Origin: Stenopsyche tienmushanensis
Taxonomy: Eukaryota; Arthropoda; Insecta; Trichoptera; Stenopsychidae
Assembly: GCA_008973525.1 (NCBI GenBank)
Contig: WACJ01000293.1
Coordinates: 124,001-188,000 of the forward strand
Direction of reading: 5' to 3'
DNA length: 64,000 bases
The notes beneath the pieces were generated by a model, which was not told the origin of the DNA, searched no databases, and saw only the letters and a program-made list of their open reading frames with translations. Position numbers and translations under genes: made by a program. This document shows, in pieces, positions 47,439 through 58,560 of the stretch (positions within the stretch are counted from its first letter, which is position 1; each line of letters begins with the position of its first letter).

Positions 47439-48363
47439 GCGTCTTCTCACTTTACAAATTTAAAAAAATCGTTTTTTTCGAAAAATTTTATTTTATTTAA
47501 AATTTTAAAAGTACATATTTTCAAAAATGTTATATCGAAATTTCATAAAGATTGGACGAGTCTAACTACATTTTTGAGCGACCGTTAGGTGACTACCTGA
47601 GAGCACCCGGCTGCATACGTATTGTTCAGACTCATGGTGCAAGTATAAGAAAGGGGTAAAAAACAATCAGATAGAAACTTTTAAACATCCTTCTGTTCTA
47701 GCTGAGAATGTTCACGAGGTTTTGAAACCGATTTATGAAGATCTTCGGAGGAAATACCCAAAATAACAACGAGTGTTTCAACAGCTGTGTCTGGGAAATT
47801 TTTATGCAACCAAAACTTTAAACGCGTTTATCTCAAAACAAGGTTTTTCGGTGGCTTGTTGATGAAATTTCGGAAACCATCCAACCGATTGTTATGAAAT
47901 TTGATTGACATATTCTTTATAGTTATGGCTATAGCGCATATCATCAGATTTTTGAAATTTTGATTTTAAGTAATTTTTTTTAACAAAAAACTGCAAAAAA
48001 AACGCGTTTTTTTACTTTTTCGTAAAACGTGCGCCATTTTGTTATTTTCGCAAATATCAAAAATTTGATATGCGCTATAGCCACTGATATACTGAATCTA
48101 AAACTGTTTTATTTTTTTGTTTCAAATGACCCATCTCGGAGATACCATCAACAAGCCACGAACATAACATTTCTACACGGGTTTTTCGATGCTACTGTTT
48201 TATTATAATAATTGTTCAAAAAAATAAAAATATTTTTTTTAATTTACTTGAAAGATGTGTTTATTACATAAGATCCATTTTATCTCATAATTTTTAGCGA
48301 AAATCTTCGAAAAAAAATCGTGAAAATAGCCTATTTTTGAGGCGCCTAAAGTGAGAAGACGCC
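47439..48363 (+). mobile_element. 925-bp TTAA-flanked foldback transposon with captured transposase piece
   Basis: TTAA (47435-47438 and 48364-48367) flanks GCGTCTTCTCACTTTA and its inverse TAAAGTGAGAAGACGC(C). Inside, two perfect nested inverted pairs lie at 47851-47864/48146-48159 (14 bp) and 47927-47943/48066-48082 (17 bp, GGCTATAGCGCATATCA). Both share one axis near 48005, while the terminal repeats centre about 104 bases to the left, so the left arm is about 208 bases longer. Bases 47624-47830 read SDSWCKYKKG, VHEVLKPIYEDLRR and, after a frameshift, TQNNNECFNSCVWE. This pattern (DSWCxxxK ... PIYxDL ... TQNxNExxNxxxW) is that of a metazoan transposase family often labelled Mutator-like. 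TTAA targets are known for Kolobok and piggyBac; the ends do not look like piggyBac. Confidence 0.78.
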
Positions 48364-48367
48364 TTAA

Positions 48368-49060
48368 ATATAACAGATTTATACAGGAGATTAACCCAAA
48401 ATTACGGATTTATTACATAGTAAATAGATATTTTTAAATAAAAGAGGATCTATGACTTAGTGACGATATTTTCTTTGATTTAAATCACATTTCGATTACT
48501 ATTGTCAATATGTCAATCATTCATTTGAAGTTCTGTTTAACCTGATAAATAGTCTTAGTATTTGATTCTTGGAATTTGAACACCAGGGAATAGATAAAAA
48601 CAAACATATTTAAATTTCTGATATTCAAATTTTTAAGGTATTCAATAGTTTAAATCCAAATCAATATAAAAAAAATAAGTCCAAAAACTAATAAAAAATA
48701 ATGTTTGTTTTGATGGCACTTTTTTTTTGTGTTTGGCTTAAGCGTTTGGATTAGTAACTCAATCATTTTGCATTGAGATCCACAGGTGTGACTGACGACC
48801 ATATTCATAAAAATATTATATATGCTATGAAAAACCATATTAAAATGGTTGACAATGATCCCATAAAAAAGAAGCATAAAAAGTGACTTAAAAATAAAGA
48901 ATAAAGACAAATTGTATCTCAATGTTAATATTTTTAATTGATCCGCAAAATATCATTGCCGACTTATTTCATATTAAAATTTTATACCATTATTTTGATA
49001 AGGGTAATTTTGGATCGGCGATAAGAGTAATAAGCTATTAGTCGATTCTCACCACTTACA
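48368..49060. other. AT-rich intergenic DNA, nothing identified
   Basis: No gene or repeat recognised. Confidence 0.3.
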
Positions 49061-49620
49061 TGTAGAACGTATGCGTTTTCTGCGGAAGAAAATATGGAGC
49101 TTTTGATTTTCCCGGAAGTCGAAATGTAAATTCGCCACGGAAATTGACGGTGCGCGAACAAAAGCGGAAATTAACAATTCTAATTTTGTGAAATAAAAAT
49201 AATAACATAAATTAGGGGGGAAAACGGCCGTTCGATCGGTCGACCCGGGGCGGTTTTGGAAATTACGCTTTTATTTGATTTTATCTGGGCGATACATTTT
49301 TAGACGATTTCTGAGTTAAAGGGCGCCACCACCTGCCGGCTTTATCGCTCATTTAAATTTTGTTCAGCCCATTTTTTTCGCTGCGACGAAATTAGGCTCG
49401 CGTGAATGCGAAAAATCGTGTTTTCAATAAATAAAACATCGTAGGAAATTTCATAATTTGGTCGTCCTCTATATTATATGGAACGAAATTGGAGCAGACC
49501 AGTTCGAATTCGCCGCTCGATTAAAAATGGAAAAGCGAGAAAATTGTGCGAAATAGTGCTTCACGAGTGGTTTTACCACATGTCGGACTCCCATCGTAAA
49601 ATCCTATCACCGATAGTATT
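49061..49620. promoter_or_regulatory. GC-richer unique block, candidate conserved non-coding element
   Basis: About 550 bases with balanced composition, several CGATCGGTCGACC- and GGGCGCCACC-type clusters and no open frame or transposon hallmark, inside AT-rich DNA. This texture is common in insect developmental enhancers. No specific binding pattern is claimed. Confidence 0.3.
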
Positions 49621-49800
49621 ACTCTAATGGACACAAAACAGGGTTGGCGCATACTAAATTGTTATATTTAAAAATCATTCTTAAATACATCATTATTTTA
49701 ATTGACCCAAGAGCATCCCTCTATATCATCATCATAATGCGGCCGTGTGCAGTCACAAAAAGAATACAAAACATGACTTGAAAGTGCAGCAGATTTAGTG

Positions 49801-49860
49801 CAACTAATCCCCAAAAACGGTCAAGCAATAAAACGAAAACCATTTTGGGCTCTACTTATA
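49801..49860 (-). repeat. 60-bp dispersed repeat, copy B
   Basis: Inverse copy of 40605-40665 (see there). On the minus strand the sequence continues past GGATTAGTTGC into a stretch not shared with copy A. Confidence 0.75.
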
Positions 49861-52800
49861 TTTAATAATAAAAATAGATTTATTTTCGGTTTTCATTAGA
49901 ATTCATTGACATACTTTAAATTAGTGAACTTTTTAGCTCTTCAAAGTTTATTCTTATAATAAATGATCATCAAATACATGAATATGTTTGCAGAATGGTG
50001 TTTTTTCTTTTTGTTTCAAAATCGCCATAAACTCTCAAAAAATGGCCGTTATTGTCCCAAAAATTATAGTTAGTTCTTTCATGTATACCATTTGCATACT
50101 ATTTTACACATTAATACCTATGTGCCTTTTATAATCCAGAAAAGAGTGTCGATCATGGATATTAGACGAGATATCCCAAATGGTCCATGATGGCACAAAA
50201 CACCCATTATTAGATTATATCCATATCGTCTTTTTCATATATTCATCTCCATGATCTCCGATTTAAATCTGTAAATCCTGCAAATCATCTCGCTGAACGT
50301 ATTGTGGCTATTTCGAAAGAAAGGGTAGATGTTTTTTTAAAGACTAAGTAATTTGGAAGGCAGTGGAAAACTTCTCAGAAAAACCATGTTCATTTTACTA
50401 AAAAATACTTTCCAACGAATACAGAATCAAATCTTTCCTATCTTGGATGAAGGTTTTCTTGGTATTTAAGAATTTGAGAATGAGAAACCTTCCTCTTTTG
50501 GAAATTGACTCACTGGAGACCTGAAGCAAGTATACTATTAGAAAGCCAAATAAGGTCCTATTGGATGTTAATGGCTGTGATATAAATATGCAAATGCAAA
50601 ATAGCGATGGAAGGACACAAGATGAGAGATAAGAAGAAGAGAGTTGTATGAGTTTAAATAAAATCTTTATTATTGCGCATTTGCAAAAATAACATATAAC
50701 TACATTTAAAAAATAGTTCTTTCGTAAAATTGATATTATTCTCAAACCAGCAAGTAGATTTAAACGAAATTTCAGTGATACCTACAAAAAGGTTTACTGC
50801 ATTGATATATATAAACATAATATAGGTTTCTAATATGCGGTGCGTGTACCGGCGTAATAAAATGTCAAAAGTGATAATTTTTGACTTGAGTTGTATGAAC
50901 AGGCATTGATTAAATTACACGTAAACATACAAATAAAACGCAAGGACAAAATTTAGTCAGTATTTGTAAATAAATCTATAAGGTGTTTATTATTTTTTTA
51001 AATAAAATTTGCTATATTTTGCCGATAGATGACATTCACATATATTTTAAATGATTAAAATATTGGCACATGTATGTACTGTCATCCCTATAATGAAATT
51101 TAAATCTATTATTTATCAAGCTCGTATGAATTCGTATGAATATTTTTTTCAAACTAAAGTTATGTCTTTCTCTATTAATTATGTATTTGATATTTATGAA
51201 ATATAATTTCTAGTCGATTAAATTTTCAGCTTTTATTTTTTAGGTGAAACTTTAAATATAATCATAATGGTTATATAACCTTAAGCTAAGACCCTCAAGG
51301 ACGATCTGCTTTCATGGGTTTTTATCTTAACGTTTGCTTGCCTGTTGTCTTACATGGTTCATTTTCGATAAGGTTGAAAAAGAGGTGCCAAAAGGTGGTG
51401 AATGATGATTCGGAAAGCAAAAGATAGTCGGCATATTCTGGATGTTTATTTGAAGTCGTCAAGGAAGAAATACAACTGCAAGGTTTCAACGATTATGAGT
51501 CTTTATCTTAAATATGGCTTAAGACTTGCTCGAAGACGATAGAGGAAAGCTATCTAATCTGAGTCTCCGCTCTTTCCATGTTCGCAGACTTTTTTGACCT
51601 ACTGGGAAGAAGAGTCAAAATACTTTCATTTTTTAAATTATTTAAATAAAATAGCTACTATTTGGGTATTTCCCCCCAACACTATTAGTAGTTAAGAATA
51701 GGTCCAACCATAATATTCAAAAACATTTTTAATATTAACCCTGTAAATTTTTGTACATAAATATTATTTTTAATATATAAGATAGGGTTAATAATTTTAG
51801 GCAAGTATACTAATGAAGCAAATGTCACACAATCCCAAGAATTGCTTTGTTTGCAAATATCTAACATTGACTTTAGATATTGTAACCAACAGGACCTCAT
51901 TAGAAATATAATCTATGTTTACTTTTGTATGGCGATGGCATTCTGTGATCCCGCAAACGGGCTCACTAAATTCCTTAGTAAACGCAAATTAACGCGCCCG
52001 GGACGCTTCTTGTCTGGTTGTACTGGAATTTAGTTGAAATGCGGACCATTTTTGACATTTTAGTGTCTGGCAAATTTTGAAATAAAAGCATAAACGCAAA
52101 TAGTCGCAATTTCAAATTATACGAGAGCGAGAAATAAAACAGAATGGGAAAAAATTGTGCATGAAGAGTTTTAAGACTTTTTGATTCGTCAAGAGCCCAG
52201 ATGCTGAAGCTATGAAAATTTTACGAATCGAGATGATGAAAAAATTTTATGAACAATATTTTCATGTATGACTTCATAAATATTAGATTATCAAGTAATA
52301 AATCCCACGTTTATGATGAAAATTAATCGACACGAGAGCATACGAAACTTGTCCATTTGATAGGGGAAAAAATCCACCCTTGGATCAATACAAGTTACAT
52401 CAACATCAATTACCACTTACTTACTTTTACATGAAATTTTTAATACTACCGGAATAAATTTCATCCAATATCATGAATGCTATACATATGAATGTGAACA
52501 TTGGAAGATTTATTATTTTTATGAACATTTTATGTCATCAATTTGAATCAGAAATTCGAATAATTTTTAATTAAGACCACATTAGCTCATAAAAAAATCC
52601 CCTTTCCAAAAGAAATTCCTGTGAAAATCACAGTCGTCAGGGATGAGGGATATGACTATAAATATTAACCTTCATTCTCTATTAACGAAGGATAACATGT
52701 GATATAAATTAAAAGTAAAATAATACAGGCTTTTAAGCATCAAATATATTATTGCTAACAAAAATACGACAATATTGTCATAATTTTTAAAGTAGTTGTT

Positions 52801-53540
52801 TGGGCTGATAGCACTTTATTCTAAGCCAGGTTCGATTATTTAGTAGAAAGTTAATAAAAGCTGCAGATGAATTTCTGGTAGAGCTTTTTTAATCTATGAT
52901 TTAAATTATTCTCGTGACTCTTGAGAATAAGAAATTGCTTGTATGTATCCAGTTATTTGTTAGTCTAGGAAGATTTAAGCATTTAAACCCAGCTTAGATT
53001 TTACTTGGATATTATATTTTTTTCTTAGTCATGTATATAAATGTGAATTTTTAAAAATTATACTTTAACATAGAGAAAAAAATACAGAAACAACGAAAAT
53101 GGTTTTGCTTATATATATATACGAAAACCTTTCATATTTATAAAATTATGGGATCATTATAAAAAGTCGATACAATATAATACATCGATTTGTCTGATTA
53201 TTTTTGCCATCAATATTTCCTGTATGGACTTTTTCCACGACCCGACAGCTAATGGACCCACGGAGACCATTCATCTTGAAACGTAAGCCCAAAGCAGGGT
53301 GCAGCTCAAGAGCTCTTCAACCCAGAGACTCCCACTTTACATAACACTACTATAATATGACCTGATTGATTTTCTAAAATGTATTGATTAAAATAATCTA
53401 TGTTAGCAACGACATTTTTGGGTACCCTGCTGGTATGTTGCTTGTACTACAAGCTGTTGAAATGTTCGTACTTTTCGTTTAGTAATATCATTGAATTCCA
53501 GTCGTTAATATCGCTATTATGCTTTACCATTATAATCAGT
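49861..53540. other. AT-rich intergenic DNA, nothing identified
   Basis: No coding exon or transposon motif recognised. Minor GC-richer patches lie near 51300-51600, 51940-52030 and 53220-53340. Open frames of up to 115 codons are AT-rich and featureless. Confidence 0.3.
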
Positions 53541-54120
53541 TTCATTACGATTTCAAAGAAGTGAGTCCCGTTCCGCCCGGGGACGAGTACGATGTATTTA
53601 TTAGAGATTTTTTTTCATTAGACGCTAGAATCTCACAATTCCAATTTTAGAAGGGCGTCATTATGTCCGCTCGATTTAACAAAAATATTGAAATTGAAAA
53701 TATATCCCGCGGAATGAAGAAAGGGAGCCATCGAAAAGAAGGGGTGCCGCCGAGAAAGAAAAAGCTCCGGAGAGCCGATATTAAAACCGACAAGTACCTG
53801 CCATTTGATTAAAGCTCTCGCCTCACTTGCTAGCACTTATTATTTTTCTGATTACTATTTCATTTAATATTCTTAATGGCTTTGTGCAAAGGAACAGCGG
53901 TTATTCCCTTGGTTTCACCGATGTAGCTTTTAAATTCGTTTTTAAGATGGAAGAAGGCGTCTTTGCGCCTTTTTTGTATTTTTTTGACGGGGGAGCTTTT
54001 TAATGGCGTTGGCTCTAAGAGACAATTTTAATGAGCTGTCACATTTCTGAGCTCACCCAGAAATTACAATCTCATAAATCGATCCAGAGAATTAAAATCC
54101 ACCATGGGCGATGTTTTCTT
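53541..54120. promoter_or_regulatory. GC-richer unique block, candidate conserved non-coding element
   Basis: Balanced composition, no transposon hallmarks and no supported exon. It includes CGTTCCGCCCGGGGACGAG and an AAAGCTCC/GGGAGCTTTT region. It resembles the block at 49061 in texture. Assignment as regulatory DNA is a guess from composition. Confidence 0.3.
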
Positions 54121-57100
54121 ATCATTTAATTAGAACTAAATGCAAACATTACAACTGAGACCGAGTATCGCCAACTACCATCTAAAACTGAACGAATCAG
54201 ATTCACGGATAGCTCTTGGATCCCTAAATAAATTCATGCATAAATATATAAATAAATTTTGTGGAATTAACCAAGATTACCTTACACATTTTTATTATCC
54301 ATTAGACTAAATTAAATATGTCTTCTGGAGCTTTCATTTTTCAATCTCAAATTTATTTTTATACGCGTTTTTTCTTATATTTTACAGGGCGAAAAGAAAA
54401 TGAGAAGATCGCACAAGTAGACGCCATAGCATTTTTCATTTGGTGCTAAGGACTTTTATTCATTTTTCTTGCCGCATATAGCGTTGCATTTTTATGGTGC
54501 AATATAGTTCATTTTCGTCGCTGACATATGGGATGCTATTATATCAAAATTGGTAACAATTTTTCGTCTTTGATGCTTTGGAATCGAATTTTTCAAGTAT
54601 CTAAAATGTATGCAACCCATTTTAGATTTATTTCGTTCGTTAGAAAATTATTCAACTCTATATATCTTAAAGTAATAGTTATAAAATCGAAAACGACTAA
54701 AATATTAAATCCAAAAGAAAGTTCCTAAATGTAACGCTTTGATGTTAGCACTGTATAATGTTGTTATATACGTAATGTCTTTTTAAATGACATAAGCCAT
54801 TTTATTTAAATAAAATATAGTACAATTATAACCATGGACAGATATTTTTGCAACAAGGCGTTTTAATTATTATTGAACAACGAATGAGAGATCCGTTGTT
54901 TTCAAGACAAATTTTATTTAGAATGAAGCTTATTTTACAATGGAGATTAAAGTACATCCTTGTTGGTCCTTTGGGTAATAAGCTTATTTATAAATCATCA
55001 TGAACTTAGATGTCATATTTACAATCGTACGGTGTACGCAACATACTCTCTCCGTCTCTATTTCTCTCCAAACTCAAGATACTCTCCGTTTCTGTCACTC
55101 TCCGAGCTCAACGTATAAAAAATATCTTTCTTAATCACTGAAATTCGGACACAACTCTGTGTCTTACCTCGTTAAGGGGTTAATATGCTTTCACTTATTT
55201 TAATAATTACATTTTTTTAAGCAAGTGCCAACATACTATTTTTTTATATATTGATTATATTTTGCAGCGTATTGTAAATATAAGAATTAATTCCGAGAAA
55301 GGCTCAAAATTGTCGTCCGAGAAGAACCTTTTTTTTTATCTAAACCAACGTGTCATCACGCCAATTGCACATGCACGTATTCAAAACCGGAATTTCAGGA
55401 CAAAAAACCGGTTTTCGAAGGTCATAATTTTTGCCCAAAAACCAGGTTCCAAAACCAGTTTTTGGAAACCGATAAGTCTTAGCTACATGTCAAAAAACTC
55501 GAGAAAACATTACTAAAAAACATTTATGCGTCACATATCGAGGTATGCAAAATTATAATGATATCAGCAAAATAAAAAAAAGATAAATTTAGAGTATTAT
55601 AAAATAGTTTTATAGACTTAATTTAACATTTTAATTTTTGAATTCCCCCAAAAAGTAATAGAAAATGATCACAAAAGTCTGGTATCAATAGAGAATCGAC
55701 TATGTAGAATATTTCTGTTTAAAAAATAAGTGTATAAAAAATGTACTAAATACATTTTCTTATCGAGTTGAAACTAACCAGATTTCTTGCTTTTGTGGGC
55801 CATGAAAGATACTAATGAGACGATGATTAAATATAAACTTAATTTATTTAAAGTTTAAGTGTAAACACTGTTAATTGCTCTCGTAGAGTTGTATAACTAA
55901 AATGTCTTGGTTTCTTGATTCCACTAACCGTGAAATTATCTGTATAGTTGAATGTCGTTGTCTAGTAGAAGGAAACAACGCAAAGGTTGCTTATATTATC
56001 TAGTTAACAAGGATCTGCCAAACTAAGGGCATGTATAGCACCGACTTACCTCGAATTTAATACAAAACAAATCGAATTTCTAAATGCGAAACCAAATTAC
56101 CTCTCGAAATACATTCAAATTTTAAAGGTCGCCCCGAACAGTAAGCAAATATTCACATATGAACACACTCAAGTTCCGCAAGATAAATTTAATTTTTTTC
56201 ATTCCGGAGCTGTAAAATAGAATGGATGTGTTCATAGGCAAAGTTTACAAGCGTAACTGAAGTACGAAAACTTCGGAGGGAAACATTCATACCGTGTAAT
56301 TTGATGAGATTATAAGTGATGTTAGTTTGATGATCCCAGTTAATGATACATCCTTAGCGAGCGTGTAATGGGGGAAGTCAGGGCATAAAGGGAGAAAACA
56401 GATTAAATATAATGAAAGAAGAAAGGAAACGCGCAGAAGATGCCGATAATAGAGGTCGTATTGCTCCCAAATATTTACTACATCCAAAATATTAACACAA
56501 TAAAAGGATATTTTTGTTTGTCTGGAAAGTTGAAACTGTCACTTTGGGAGCCATTTTTACGTAATCGTCTCGTCTCCGGCTCTATCTACACGTATGCCCG
56601 TCCTAAATTGTGTCGATTTAGCGAGGAAATCATGCAATGGCGGAAAACTGTGATGAGCCATGTAAAACATGTGGAAGAAATGGAATGAATTGTAAAAATA
56701 ATTAAATAGCCAAATCGGCGAACAATGTTACAAACATATAAACATCAGGGTTGTCGAAAATGTATCCATTATTTTAGTGGGCGACATGTAATCCAAAATA
56801 TAATCTATTTAATTGATCATAAAATACTTGAATAAATGATAGTCTTAAGGACATTTAAGGAGTATGAAAAGTATAATGGACCTCTTAAATCAAACCCTAA
56901 ATTTTTCACGTGTAATCTTGGCAGATTTCTATGATTGAGAGTCATCTTTTTCAGAAAATTAGGTTTGGAAGATTTTCTAGTAGCTATATATTGAATCTGT
57001 TAAACTTTTGATACTATTGAAGTGATAATTTCCCTTATTAAGGACCCTTCGGTGTTTAAATGACAAAACTCATTATTTTTTATAGTAAATGAGAATCATT

Positions 57101-57900
57101 ATGACTATTATACTACAATTTCAAATAGTCGGCTGAAAGTCAGATTTAATCAACAATTTCAGCAAGCCATCATTAAATATTGAGTTTCGTCTTAAATAGG
57201 GAGGAGAGCTTGTACAACTTAGTAACAAAATAATATTTTTTACAGTAAACTAAAAGAACAATACTTATTTCAACATACAAGGAAAAGTTTATTTAAGCAT
57301 TGATTTTTTTTTCATGTTTACTCGTATAAATTAGTTTTTTTTTCAATGTTCGTTGGATATAAGTTTGAACTGATTTTAAATGTAAAATATTAAGTCATAT
57401 TATAGTAAATACATCGAAATAGTATCAATTGATAATATGTTTATAAAAGTATCATCCATAAGGATCTTAAATAATGTTGTTGTTGATAAATTGAAAAAAA
57501 TTGCAATGAAGCATAATATTCCTAAGTATACTAATATAAAGGCTTAACGATAAAAAATAATAGTTCAAAGGTGAATAGAACGAATTGATGTCGAATGAGA
57601 GATATGATGCTTTATAGCAAGATATTGAGTAGTATAACAGCCTCTTTGTAAAAAAAATACAGTGCATCACATTCCTGCAATTACAAATGAAAGCATTATC
57701 TATTTCTGATCAATATGTGTCACAGAACGTTCATACTCTAGTAATGTGTAATTAGTTTCTCTATAAACGAATGGGCGTGAAGAATAAGAGGGAATCGATG
57801 CATATAAATGCAGATGTGGGCCTTTGAGTGTTCTGTTTATCGAATGTAGCAAGCCGGCAGCAGTTTAATTGATATTGGAATCCGTATAGTAAACCAATAA
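54121..57900. other. Intergenic DNA with imperfect palindromes near 55380-55480
   Basis: Mostly AT-rich. Around 55380-55480 several AAACCGG/CCGGTTT and AACCAG/CTGGTT units alternate in both orientations and could form a cruciform. A pyrimidine-rich stretch with repeated ACTCTCCG units lies at about 55048-55115. No gene recognised. Confidence 0.35.
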
Positions 57901-58030
57901 GCCAGAGTGTTCAGAATTGGGCGGAGATCATAGGGGGTGTGGGTCGACCCCATCAACCCAAAGAGGTGTGAGCCCTTTGGGTTGTGTGGCTCATAGCTTG
58001 TAATGGCTTACATCCCGCTTGCGGGAGATA
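57901..58030. other. Cluster of short perfect stems, possible structured element
   Basis: Within 90 bases there are the palindrome GGGTCGACCC (57941-57950), a 9-bp stem AACCCAAAG/CTTTGGGTT (57955-57963 and 57975-57983), a 6-bp stem TGAGCC/GGCTCA (57969-57974 and 57988-57993) and TCCCGC-TT-GCGGGA (58013-58026). The 9-bp and 6-bp stems interleave like a pseudoknot. No known RNA family is recognised. Confidence 0.4.
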
Positions 58031-58560
58031 TTCACATATTTAATTATATGTCGTTAGTGTTGACGAATAGTAAGTTAATATTTGGTTAAACGTAAGCTTT
58101 ACACAGTCGCATGTAATTTTATCCGAGTTGAATCGAACCTGCTGTGTAATATTACTTAAACGAGCTTTTGAACAGAAAGAGTGACATTATTTTTTCCGGG
58201 GTTGTCGTAATATTCGCCGATGGGGATTTCACGAAAGCGCGCCTCAGAAATAACGAATGTCTTCGGAATCTAAAATGTAACGATGTCTATGATTGTCAGG
58301 TGGAGATGACAGCAGCAAAAAGCATGTCTAGCTTAATGGCGATGGGTTCGAATCCGCCGCCTCTCCTCATTTGGATGCAAGATGTCCCGCAGGGTCCGCA
58401 CCCTCTTTCCTATCCGTGTTATTGGTGACGTCTTCTCCTCTTCATACAACACCTCCTAAGGACCTCCTTATCGTCACCTGCCGCCTCTTCCAACGGCTAC
58501 AATCGTCATTGTGAAAGGATCGCCCTCTCAATTACAGACCCCTGCAAATAACACTATCTT
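58031..58560. other. GC-richer unique block, nature unknown
   Basis: An 86-codon plus-strand frame (58168-58428) is open but has no recognised domain and no splice context. A T-loop-like GGGTTCGAATCC occurs near 58346. It may be a regulatory block or an old SINE. Not assigned. Confidence 0.3.

Noticed and set aside
58334..58358. tRNA-like A-box (TAGCTTAATGG) and B-box (GGTTCGAATCC)
   Set aside because: The two boxes are almost adjacent instead of about 30-60 bases apart, and no cloverleaf arms pair. Not a tRNA; at best a collapsed SINE trace.
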